A stretch of 21,890 bases of DNA from Candidatus Krumholzibacteriia bacterium (GTDB lineage Bacteria; Krumholzibacteriota; Krumholzibacteriia; LZORAL124-64-63), in NCBI GenBank assembly GCA_016744275.1, contig JADGEP010000010.1:1-21890 (forward strand). The letters run 5' to 3'. The position numbers and the translations under genes are program-made. Below are positions 1 through 7,604 of the stretch, in pieces. Every line of letters begins with the position of its first letter. Position 1 is the first letter of the stretch. Under the pieces are notes generated by a model. That model saw only the letters and a list, made by a program, of their open reading frames with translations. It did not search any database and was not told where the DNA came from.

Positions 1-1
1 A

Positions 2-7
2 TATAAT
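2..7 (+). promoter_or_regulatory. possible -10 element upstream of dnaN
   Basis: The hexamer TATAAT, a perfect sigma-70 -10 box, lies at the left edge of the window. Any -35 element would lie outside it, so the promoter cannot be confirmed. It would start transcription near base 14 and give dnaN a leader of about 135 nt. A chance match is possible. Confidence 0.25.
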
Positions 8-112
8 AGAAGATAGAAGAGGCGGGAGGACCCAAGAATGCCCCCTTGATTGAGATGGGAGGATCTCCTATCATGGCGATCCCGGAAAACACGGAGAGAT
101 TGCAGAGAGATT

Positions 113-136
113 GAACCGCCTACTGAACCGCCTATG
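113..136 (+). repeat. 12-bp tandem direct repeat before dnaN
   Basis: Two adjacent copies of the decamer GAACCGCCTA (113-122 and 125-134) form a 12-bp period that ends at the dnaN ribosome binding site. No known motif is recognised. It may be replication slippage or part of the 5' leader. Confidence 0.6.
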
Positions 137-140
137 GAGG
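136..140 (+). promoter_or_regulatory. ribosome binding site deciding the dnaN start
   Basis: GGAGG sits 8 nt before the GTG at 149. The in-frame ATG at 134 overlaps this sequence and has no purine-rich stretch at the right distance upstream. This favours GTG 149 as the true start. Confidence 0.7.
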
Positions 141-148
141 ATTCCATC

Positions 149-1282
149 GTGAAGTTCGAGATCCAGCAAGAGGATTTGCAGAAGGCCCTGGACGTCATCG
201 CCAATGTGGTGCCCGCCAAGACGACGCTGCCCATTCTGACTTGCGTGCTGATGGAAGTTGCCGACGACCGTTTGGTTTTGTCGGCCACCAACCTGGACAT
301 CTCCATCACCACGAGCACCGACAAGGTCGACATCAAGGATGCCGGCAAGGTGGCTATCCCGGCGGTGAAGTTTGTACCCTTCGTGCGCAGCTTGCGCTCA
401 GGCACAGTGAAGATCGCCCAGAAGGGTGAGCAGATCAGTCTGGTCAGCGGCAAGTCGCGTCTCACGGAAAATACGATGAACGTCGAAGAATATCCCAAGC
501 TGAAGGTGCTCGAAGAAAAAGACGGTCTCGACCTCGAAGCTTCTTTGTTGATCGACATGGTGGCCGAAACTTCGTACTCCGTTTCCAAAGATGAAACGCG
601 TCCGGCGTTGATGGGTATTCTTTGGGAAGTGCGTCCGGATTCCCTGACTCTGGTTGCCACCGATGCCCACCGTTTGGCGCGCAGTGCCCGGGACATGGAT
701 TGGACCGTGCCAGGCGACCGCAACATGATTGTCGACACTGCAGGTCTGCGCCATCTGCCCCGTATTGCCGCGGATCAGGATGAGAGCGATTCGGGCAATG
801 TCACGGTTTTCATGGGAGAAAACCAATTGAGCTTCCGTTCGGGCAATTCTGTGTTGCACACGCGCTTATTGGAAGGTCCTTTCCCCGACTACAACGCAGT
901 TATCCCCAAGGGCAACGACAAGGATGTGACCATCGACAAGGCCGATTTTGCCCAGGCGATTCGCCGGGTGGCCATCACTGCCGACCGCATCACCAGCCAG
1001 ATCAAACTGGGCGTGGAGAGCGGCCGCATGGAACTGTCGGCCCGTGGTACCGAAGGCAGCCAGGCTGAAGATGAGATCTCGGTGAGCTATGAAGGCGACG
1101 CCATGGAGATCGGTTTCAACTACAGCTACCTCCAGGACATCCTGAAGAACATCAAGAGCGAATCCATTGTGCTGTCGCTGAATGATTCCCAGAGCGCGGC
1201 ACTGATCAAGCCGGTTGATGACGAAGGTGCTGAGACCGGCGTGCTTTGTCTGCTGATGCCGCTGCGTCTGGCCGGCGATTAA
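149..1282 (+). CDS. dnaN: DNA polymerase III beta subunit (sliding clamp)
   Basis: Encodes the ring-shaped clamp that tethers the replicative polymerase to DNA and serves as a hub for repair and ligation partners. The 377-residue product (E. coli 366) begins MKFEIQQEDLQKAL and continues into KTTLPIL, the usual clamp N-terminus. It ends in LLMPLRL, matching the family's conserved C-terminal MP-R signature at the partner-binding pocket. Three repeated clamp folds of about 120 residues each are expected from the family. I chose GTG 149 rather than ATG 134 or ATG 50 because GGAGG lies 8 nt upstream of it. The gene heads a cluster with recF 6 nt downstream. dnaA, the usual upstream neighbour, is not visible in the 148 bases before it. 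Confidence 0.97.
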   Translation: MKFEIQQEDLQKALDVIANVVPAKTTLPILTCVLMEVADDRLVLSATNLDISITTSTDKVDIKDAGKVAIPAVKFVPFVRSLRSGTVKIAQKGEQISLVSGKSRLTENTMNVEEYPKLKVLEEKDGLDLEASLLIDMVAETSYSVSKDETRPALMGILWEVRPDSLTLVATDAHRLARSARDMDWTVPGDRNMIVDTAGLRHLPRIAADQDESDSGNVTVFMGENQLSFRSGNSVLHTRLLEGPFPDYNAVIPKGNDKDVTIDKADFAQAIRRVAITADRITSQIKLGVESGRMELSARGTEGSQAEDEISVSYEGDAMEIGFNYSYLQDILKNIKSESIVLSLNDSQSAALIKPVDDEGAETGVLCLLMPLRLAGD

Positions 1283-1288
1283 GAATCG

Positions 1289-2446
1289 GTGAGGATAGTC
1301 TCCGCATCGGTCGACGGATTCCGCAACCTGAAAACGGCCAGTTTCACTTTTTCGCCCCGGGTCAATCTTGTCCTGGGGCGAAATGGTGAAGGCAAGACCA
1401 ACCTGCTCGAAGCCCTCAATTATTTTGCACTGGGACGCAGTCATCGCGGCGCCAAATCCGACGAGCTCATTCATTTTGATCAATCCCATTTGCACGTCGG
1501 TCTGGATATCGAAGAAGAATCGGGCGCCACACTCGCCTGTGAGTACGGCCTGGGACGAGATGGTGGCCGGCGACTGCGAGTCGACGGAGAGGCTTTGCGT
1601 CGCCGAGCGGACCTTGTGGGCCGCCTGGCCACGGTGTTTTTTAATCCCGACAGCATACGCCTGGTGCGGGGCGGGCCGGATGGCCGGCGCCAGTTCGTGG
1701 ACCAGGGCATGGCGGAAATTGACCCCGTTTTTCTGACCCATCTGACCGCCTTTCAAAGGGCCTTGAAACAGAAGAATGGCCTTTTGCGGGATCTCAAGAA
1801 AGGGCTCACCGATCTGAGCACAACCCGCCGGGAACTGGCTGCCTGGAACCGGGAACTGGCCGGCCATGCCGCTGCGGTTTGCCTGGGTCGGTGGCAATAT
1901 GCATCATTTTTGACCCCTTTTTCAAACGAGTCTCATAAAAGCCTTACTGATAATGATTTACAACTCGATTTTTCCTACGCTCCGCGCCTCGAAAGTGTCA
2001 GCAAGGCGATTTCTGAAGCCGCAGAAAATCCCATCTCAAAAGATGATTTGGAACGGGAAATTTTAGCGGAATTGGATTATATTATGGATTCCGAAATCAG
2101 GCGCGGACGGCCCCTGATTGGCCCCCAGTTGGACGACTTCAAAGTGGTCCTCGAGGGCGTCGATTTACGTGTTTACGGTTCCCAGGGGGAGACACGCACG
2201 GCCGCCATCGCCATGATCCTGGCGCGCAGCGATGTGCTGTTTCAAAAACGCCAGATCAGACCCGTTCTGTTCTTTGACGACATCTTCAGCGAACTGGACC
2301 GGGAGCGGACGCGACGACTGCAGGAAATGGCCTCGCACCTGCATCAGGTTTTTATCGCGACGGCCCGTCGGGACGACATTGCCGACTGGCAGCCCGAGCA
2401 TATGAAAACCTGGCAAGTGAACGACGGCGAATTCAGCGAAATCTGA
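1289..2446 (+). CDS. recF: DNA replication and repair protein RecF
   Basis: An SMC-like ATPase that works with RecO and RecR to load RecA at gapped DNA and stalled forks. The 385-residue product has a Walker A motif, GRNGEGKT, at residues 30-37, a signature-like motif YGSQGETR at 296-303, and a Walker B motif LFFDDIFSELD with acidic pair D330-D331. It is slightly longer than the 360-370 residues common in the family. The signature carries Glu301 where Gln is usual (SQGQ in Bacillus-type proteins). Translation starts at GTG 1289, 6 nt after the dnaN stop, without a clear ribosome binding site, so coupling to dnaN is likely. Bases 1900-2090 look AT-richer than the surrounding gene. Confidence 0.96.
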   Translation: MRIVSASVDGFRNLKTASFTFSPRVNLVLGRNGEGKTNLLEALNYFALGRSHRGAKSDELIHFDQSHLHVGLDIEEESGATLACEYGLGRDGGRRLRVDGEALRRRADLVGRLATVFFNPDSIRLVRGGPDGRRQFVDQGMAEIDPVFLTHLTAFQRALKQKNGLLRDLKKGLTDLSTTRRELAAWNRELAGHAAAVCLGRWQYASFLTPFSNESHKSLTDNDLQLDFSYAPRLESVSKAISEAAENPISKDDLEREILAELDYIMDSEIRRGRPLIGPQLDDFKVVLEGVDLRVYGSQGETRTAAIAMILARSDVLFQKRQIRPVLFFDDIFSELDRERTRRLQEMASHLHQVFIATARRDDIADWQPEHMKTWQVNDGEFSEI

Positions 2447-2503
2447 CGCCCGGTCGAAGCCGAATGAACCTTGGCTGCCCAACCCAGAGAAGCCCACTAC
2501 CAT

Positions 2504-2839
2504 ATGGCGCACAAAAAAGAGGGTCCCCAACCGGTCTCTCGCCTTATCGAAGGCGCGTTGCGTCAGTTTGGTTTGCACGAACGATTCACCGAACGGTCGG
2601 TGTTGCAGAAATGGTCCGAGGTGGTGGGCGAAGAAATCGCCGCTCATTCCCGGGCGGTGGATTTGATCGACGGCGTTCTGGTTCTGGAAGCGGACCATGG
2701 CGCCTGGCGGCAGGAGTTGACCCTGCTGATGCCCATGATCATCAAGAAGTTCAATGAATTGTGCGGTGAAAATACCGTGACGGAAATTCAGTGGCGGGAT
2801 CGGCCGGTGCGCGGCCGCAAACGTCCGGCTGGATCCTGA
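2504..2839 (+). CDS. DUF721 / DciA-like protein
   Basis: A protein of 111 residues of the DUF721 family. DciA members load or operate the replicative helicase DnaB in bacteria that lack DnaC or DnaI; whether this copy does so is inference. The core shows the family pattern: an N-terminal helix (SRLIEGALRQFGL), a central segment around LQKWSEVVGEEIAAHSR, then a strand pair around VLVLEADHGAWRQEL leading into LLMPMIIKKFNE. Its place between recF and gyrB is the classic context for this family. The start is uncertain. ATG 2504 has only a weak AGAGAAG upstream at 2486, and an in-frame TTG at 2471 would add 11 residues. It is probably co-transcribed with its neighbours. Confidence 0.88.
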   Translation: MAHKKEGPQPVSRLIEGALRQFGLHERFTERSVLQKWSEVVGEEIAAHSRAVDLIDGVLVLEADHGAWRQELTLLMPMIIKKFNELCGENTVTEIQWRDRPVRGRKRPAGS

Positions 2840-2866
2840 ACCTGTATGGATCAGCCCTTACAGGTT
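2839..2866 (+). repeat. 8-bp inverted repeat in the gap before gyrB
   Basis: AACCTGTA (2839-2846) and TACAGGTT (2859-2866) are perfect inverted arms around a 12-nt spacer. They fill the gap between the DUF721 stop and the gyrB ribosome binding site. No T-tract follows, so this is not a standard terminator. It could be an RNA hairpin or a protein-binding operator. Confidence 0.65.
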
Positions 2867-2890
2867 AAAGCGAAAAGAAAATAGGAAAGC

Positions 2891-4870
2891 ATGACCGAAG
2901 AAAACAAACCCAACGATGAGCAGCAAAATCCGGAGCAGAATACCCCGGAGAACGGCGCCAAAGAATACACAGCTGAAGGCATTCAGGTCCTCAAGGGCCT
3001 CGAAGCGGTGCGCATGCGCCCAGCGATGTATATCGGCGACACCACCCTGCGTGGTCTGCACCATCTGGTCTACGAAGTGGTGGACAACTCCATCGATGAA
3101 GCCATGGCCGGCTATTGCGACGACATCCACGTCTCGATCGGCAAGGGCGATACCATCAAGGTGCGGGACAACGGTCGTGGTATTCCGGTCGGATTCCACA
3201 AGGAAGAAGGCAAGTCGGCCCTGGAGGTGGTGCTGACCAGCCTGCACGCCGGTGGCAAGTTCGACAACGAGGCCTACAAGGTGTCCGGTGGTCTGCACGG
3301 TGTGGGTGTCAGTTGTGTGAACGCGCTTTCGGAATGGTTGAGCGCCGAAGTGCACCGCGACGGCACGGTCTACTACATGGAATTCGCCCGCGGCGCGCGC
3401 CAGGGCGAGCTGAAGGAAATCGGCAAATGTCCCGAGGATCAGACCGGGACCACGATCACCTTCAAGGCCGATCACCAGATTTTTCCGGAGCTGGTCTACA
3501 GCTTCGACACTTTGCGCAGCCGCATCCGGGAATTGGCGTTCCTGAACCGAGGCGTAAAAATCACCATCGTCGATGATCGTGATGAGCAGCCCCGCGAAGA
3601 GGTCTTCCACTACGAAGGCGGCATCGTCGAATACGTGCGCTGGTTGAACGAAAGCCGCTCGGTCATTTGCCCCGAGCCCATCTACATCGAGGGCGAAAAA
3701 GACGGCATCCAGATCGAAGTGGCCATGGACTACAACGAAAGTTACAGCGAATCCCTGTTCACCTTCGCCAACAACATCAACACCCAGGAGGGTGGCAGCC
3801 ATCTGTCCGGATTCCGGGCCGGCCTGACCCGTACCCTGAATGCCTTTGGCAATTCATCCGGCCTGTTCAAAAAAGACATGACCGGATTGACCGGTGATGA
3901 TGTGCGAGAAGGCTTGACGGCCATCATCGCGGTGAAGATTCCGGACCCGCAGTTTGAAGGCCAGACGAAAACGAAACTGGGCAATACCGAGGTCAAGGGT
4001 CAGGTCGAAGCGCTGATCAATACCTACCTCGCCGAGTACCTGAACGAGCATCCCAAAGAGGCCAAGGCCATCATCGGCAAATGTGTGGCTGCTGCGCATG
4101 GGCGTGAAGCTGCGCGCAAGGCTCGTGACCTGACGCGGCGCAAGTCGGCCCTGGATTCGGCTGCCTTGCCCGGCAAGCTGGCCGATTGTTCCAGCCGCGT
4201 GCCGGCCGAATGCGAGCTGTATCTGGTTGAGGGCGATTCGGCCGGTGGTTCGGCCAAACAGGGTCGCGAAAGGCGTTTTCAGGCCATCCTGCCGCTGAAG
4301 GGCAAAATCCTGAACGTCGAAAAAGCCCGCTTGGATAAAATGTTGGGCAATGATGAAGTCCGCACCATTATCACCGCGCTGGGCACCGGTGTGGGCCTCG
4401 GCGTTTTTGACATCAGCAAGTTGCGTTACCACAAGGTCATCATCATGACTGATGCTGACGTTGATGGCAGCCACATCCTGACCCTTATTTTGACGCTGTT
4501 TTTCCGTCACTTTCGCGAGGTCATTGAGAACGGCTACATGTACATTGCCGAGCCGCCATTGTACCGCGTGAAAAAAGGCAAGACCGAGATCTACGCCTAC
4601 AGCGAAGACCAGAAAGACGGCTTGGTTGACCAGATGGGTGGCAAGGGAATTTATGTGCAGCGTTACAAAGGTCTCGGTGAAATGAATCCGGACCAGTTGT
4701 GGGAAACAACCATGAATCCGGACGCGCGCACCATGACCCGGGTGACGATCGATGACGCGGCCGAAGCCGACCACATCTTCACCACTTTGATGGGCGAAGA
4801 AGTGGAGCCGCGCCGGCGTTTCATTGAGGAAAACGCATCGCTGATCAAGCTGGAAGATCTGGATATTTAG
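2891..4870 (+). CDS. gyrB: DNA gyrase subunit B
   Basis: ATPase and TOPRIM subunit of gyrase, which introduces negative supercoils. The 659-residue length fits the short form without the insert of E. coli GyrB (804). The GHKL ATPase fold shows RMRPAMYIGD at 41-50, catalytic Glu62 with Asn66 in YEVVDNSIDEA, the ATP-lid motif DNGRGIP at 93-99, and GLHGVG at 134-139. The TOPRIM metal site appears as Glu447 (EGDSAGG) and the D521-A-D-V-D525 motif, followed by QRYKGLGEMN at 590-599, a GyrB hallmark. The first 25 or so residues form a polar, Asn/Glu-rich tail. Translation begins at ATG 2891 after AGGAAA at 2883-2888. gyrA follows 77 nt later. Confidence 0.98.
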   Translation: MTEENKPNDEQQNPEQNTPENGAKEYTAEGIQVLKGLEAVRMRPAMYIGDTTLRGLHHLVYEVVDNSIDEAMAGYCDDIHVSIGKGDTIKVRDNGRGIPVGFHKEEGKSALEVVLTSLHAGGKFDNEAYKVSGGLHGVGVSCVNALSEWLSAEVHRDGTVYYMEFARGARQGELKEIGKCPEDQTGTTITFKADHQIFPELVYSFDTLRSRIRELAFLNRGVKITIVDDRDEQPREEVFHYEGGIVEYVRWLNESRSVICPEPIYIEGEKDGIQIEVAMDYNESYSESLFTFANNINTQEGGSHLSGFRAGLTRTLNAFGNSSGLFKKDMTGLTGDDVREGLTAIIAVKIPDPQFEGQTKTKLGNTEVKGQVEALINTYLAEYLNEHPKEAKAIIGKCVAAAHGREAARKARDLTRRKSALDSAALPGKLADCSSRVPAECELYLVEGDSAGGSAKQGRERRFQAILPLKGKILNVEKARLDKMLGNDEVRTIITALGTGVGLGVFDISKLRYHKVIIMTDADVDGSHILTLILTLFFRHFREVIENGYMYIAEPPLYRVKKGKTEIYAYSEDQKDGLVDQMGGKGIYVQRYKGLGEMNPDQLWETTMNPDARTMTRVTIDDAAEADHIFTTLMGEEVEPRRRFIEENASLIKLEDLDI

Positions 4871-4902
4871 AAGAATTGTCTGGAAGATTCCCGAAAAATT
4901 CC

Positions 4903-4918
4903 GTCGGCTCCAGCCGAC
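4903..4918 (+). repeat. inverted repeat in the gyrB-gyrA gap
   Basis: GTCGGCT and AGCCGAC are perfect 7-bp arms separated by CC. As RNA this would fold as a 6-bp GC-rich stem with a TCCA loop. It lies about 30 nt before the gyrA start and has no T-tract. It may stabilise mRNA or tune translation between the two gyrase genes. Confidence 0.6.
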
Positions 4919-4947
4919 CTGAAAACCGCTGAAAAAAAGAGGCCAGA

Positions 4948-7587
4948 ATGTCGGACGAGACCAACAATACACCGGAAAACGAAGACCTGCCTGAAGCCCC
5001 TGTTTTGGGTTCAAGCGGCGAAACGATCATCGATTCCGGCATCGTCGAGAAGATGCGCACCAGCTACATCGAATATTCGATGAGTGTGATCATCAGTCGG
5101 GCCCTGCCCGATGTGCGCGATGGCCTGAAGCCCGTGCATCGCCGGGTATTGACGGCCATGAACGACCTGAACCTGTCGCCGGGACGGCCCTACCGTAAGT
5201 CCGCCAAGATCACTGGTGATACGACCGGTAACTACCATCCCCACGGCACCGCCTCGGTCTACGATACTTTGGTGCGCATGGCCCAGGACTTCAGCCTGCG
5301 TTATCCGCTGGTCGATGGTCAGGGCAACTTTGGCTCGGTCGATGGCGACAACGCGGCGGCTGAACGTTATACCGAAGCGCGCATGACCAAGGTTGCCACC
5401 GAACTGATGAGCGACCTGGACAAGGAAACCGTCGACTTCATTCCCAACTACGACGGCTCGCGCATGATGCCGGCGGTCATGCCCTCGACGGTGCCCAACC
5501 TGTTGGTCAATGGCGCCGATGGTATTGCCGTGGGTATGGCGACCAAGATTCCGCCTCACAACATGGGCGAAGTTTGCGACGGCCTGCTGGCCCTGCTGGA
5601 CAATCCCAATCTCGAAGCGGCCGACATGCTGGATTACATCCAGGGCCCGGATTTTCCGACTGGCGCCATCATTCACGGCCGGCGCGGCATCTACGACTAC
5701 ATCACCACCGGCCGCGGACGCGTGGTGGTGCGCGCCCGCACCGAGACCGAATTGCTGGACAACGGCAAGAGCCAGATCATCGTCAGCGAAATTCCCTATC
5801 AGGTGAACAAGAGCACGTTGATCGAGAAGATTGCGAATCTCGTGCGCAGCGGCACCATCGAGGGCATCACTGACCTGCGCGACGAAAGCGATCGCGAAGG
5901 CATGCGCATCGTGATCGTGCTGCGCAAGGACGCCTTCCCTCAGGTGATCCTCAACAAGCTTTATACCCACACGACGATGCAGACGACATTTGGTGTGATC
6001 AATCTGGCCCTGGTCGACCACCAGCCCAAGGTGATGAGCACCAAAGAGACGATGCAGCACTTCCTTGAATTCCGCGAAGAAGTGATCGTCCGGCGCACCC
6101 AATATGCGCTGCGCAAGGCCGAAGAGCGGGCTCACATTCTTGAGGGTTACCGCATCGCGCTGGACAACATCGACGAGATTGTCGAGATCATCAAAAAGAG
6201 CGAGTCGCCCGATACGGCGCGCGCCGCCTTGATGTCGAACTTCGGTTTGTCCGAAATTCAGTCCCAAGCGATTCTGGACATGCGCCTGGCGCGATTGACC
6301 GGACTGGAACGGCAGAAAATTGAAGACGAATACGCGGCCCTGATCCAACGCATTGCGGAATTGCAGGCGATTCTGGACAGCCGTGAACTCGTGCTGCAAA
6401 TCGTACGCGAAGAGATCGGCGAGGTGCGCAGATCATACGGCGACGATCGCCGCACCACCATCGTGGAGGACGAAGGCGAGATCGATATTGAAGATCTCAT
6501 CGCCGACGAACCCATGGTCGTGACGATCAGCAACCAGGGTTATGCCAAACGCATTCCGCTGGACACCTATCGCGAACAGGGCCGAGGCGGCAAGGGCATC
6601 ACCGCCATGGGCACCAAGGACGAAGACTTCGTCGACAACCTGTTCATCGCCTCGACCCATCAGTACCTACTGGTGCTGACCGAGAAGGGGCAATTGTATT
6701 GGTTGAAGGTGCATCGTGTGCCCCAGGCCGGACGCACGGCCAAGGGCATGCCGATTGTGAACCTGATCCAGATCCAGCCCGGCGATAAGATCCACGCCGT
6801 GGTTCCTGTGCGCGAATTCAGTGAAGACAGCTTCCTGTTCTTCGCCACCAACCTGGGCGTTGTGAAACGCACGCCGCTGGTCGACTTCTCGCGCCCGCGT
6901 CAGGCTGGCATCCGGGCCATCAATCTCATTGAGGATGAACACCTGGTAGCCGTGCGGGAAACCGACGGCAATTGCGACGTGCTGGTTGCTACGAGTGGTG
7001 GCATGGCTATCCGCTTCCACGAAACGGATTCGCGTTCCATGGGCCGCACGGCTCGCGGGGTGCGCGGCATTCGGATGGGCACCAAGGAGCAAGTGATCGG
7101 CATGGTGGTCTTCAAACCCGAAGACCAGGACGGCGCGCTGTTGTCGGTGACCGAAAACGGATACGGCAAGCGCACGCCGCTGGGCGACTACCGCGTGCAG
7201 AAGCGCGGTGGCAAGGGCCTGATCACGATCAAGTGCAGCAAGCGCAACGGGGCCCTGTTGGGCATCCGCGACGTGCATCCGGGCGAGCAACTGATGGTCA
7301 TCACGCGGGGCGGCATCATGATCCGCATCGCCATCGACAGCATCAGTGAGCAGAGCCGCAACACCCAAGGGGTGCGGATCATCAACCTCAAGGGTGACGA
7401 TAAGGTGGGCTCGATCGCCAAAATCTCGACCGAGGCCTTGGCCGGAGAAGATGAGATGGAGGAGTTGGTCGACGCTGAAGTGATTTCGGAAGGACCCGGT
7501 GACGGGTCCGGTGAAGAATCCGGCGACGGCGAAGCGGTTGATCCGGTAGAGACGGAGACCGATCCGGAATCAGAGCCCGAAGAATAA
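4948..7587 (+). CDS. gyrA: DNA gyrase subunit A
   Basis: DNA cleavage-religation and wrapping subunit of gyrase. The 879-residue product has catalytic Tyr141 in AAERYTEARMTK (E. coli Tyr122). The quinolone-determining region reads HPHGTASVYDT, with Ala102 at the E. coli Ser83 position and Asp106 at the Asp87 position. A canonical-position GyrA box, QGRGGKG, lies at 544-550 in the first blade of the C-terminal pinwheel, which supports gyrase rather than topoisomerase IV. A second box-like QKRGGKG is at 751-757. The last 45 or so residues are strongly acidic (many Glu, Asp, Gly), like the regulatory tails of some gyrases. ATG 4948 follows AGAGG by a short spacer. The gene closes the replication cluster and faces a convergent gene. 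Confidence 0.98.
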   Translation: MSDETNNTPENEDLPEAPVLGSSGETIIDSGIVEKMRTSYIEYSMSVIISRALPDVRDGLKPVHRRVLTAMNDLNLSPGRPYRKSAKITGDTTGNYHPHGTASVYDTLVRMAQDFSLRYPLVDGQGNFGSVDGDNAAAERYTEARMTKVATELMSDLDKETVDFIPNYDGSRMMPAVMPSTVPNLLVNGADGIAVGMATKIPPHNMGEVCDGLLALLDNPNLEAADMLDYIQGPDFPTGAIIHGRRGIYDYITTGRGRVVVRARTETELLDNGKSQIIVSEIPYQVNKSTLIEKIANLVRSGTIEGITDLRDESDREGMRIVIVLRKDAFPQVILNKLYTHTTMQTTFGVINLALVDHQPKVMSTKETMQHFLEFREEVIVRRTQYALRKAEERAHILEGYRIALDNIDEIVEIIKKSESPDTARAALMSNFGLSEIQSQAILDMRLARLTGLERQKIEDEYAALIQRIAELQAILDSRELVLQIVREEIGEVRRSYGDDRRTTIVEDEGEIDIEDLIADEPMVVTISNQGYAKRIPLDTYREQGRGGKGITAMGTKDEDFVDNLFIASTHQYLLVLTEKGQLYWLKVHRVPQAGRTAKGMPIVNLIQIQPGDKIHAVVPVREFSEDSFLFFATNLGVVKRTPLVDFSRPRQAGIRAINLIEDEHLVAVRETDGNCDVLVATSGGMAIRFHETDSRSMGRTARGVRGIRMGTKEQVIGMVVFKPEDQDGALLSVTENGYGKRTPLGDYRVQKRGGKGLITIKCSKRNGALLGIRDVHPGEQLMVITRGGIMIRIAIDSISEQSRNTQGVRIINLKGDDKVGSIAKISTEALAGEDEMEELVDAEVISEGPGDGSGEESGDGEAVDPVETETDPESEPEE

Positions 7588-7588
7588 A

Positions 7589-7602
7589 CAAGCAGCTGCT
7601 TG
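7589..7602. repeat. 14-bp perfect palindrome between convergent genes
   Basis: CAAGCAGCTGCTTG equals its own reverse complement. It occupies nearly the whole 17-bp gap between gyrA and the acyltransferase gene. As RNA it gives only a 5-bp stem with an AGCT loop. Confidence 0.7.
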
Positions 7603-7604
7603 AA

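Noticed and set aside
1..148. Replication origin
   Set aside because: No DnaA boxes or AT-rich unwinding repeats are visible in this short stretch, and gene order alone is not sufficient.
866..1897. Open frame antisense to dnaN and recF
   Set aside because: It overlaps two well-supported genes on the opposite strand and shows no domain.
3854..5014. Long open frame antisense to gyrB and the gyrB-gyrA gap
   Set aside because: It is opposite conserved TOPRIM coding sequence, with no ribosome binding site or recognisable domain.
5011..6399. Long open frame antisense to gyrA
   Set aside because: It lies entirely opposite a highly conserved gyrA coding region, has low-complexity His/Gln/Arg-rich composition and no family resemblance. 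It is a codon-bias shadow.
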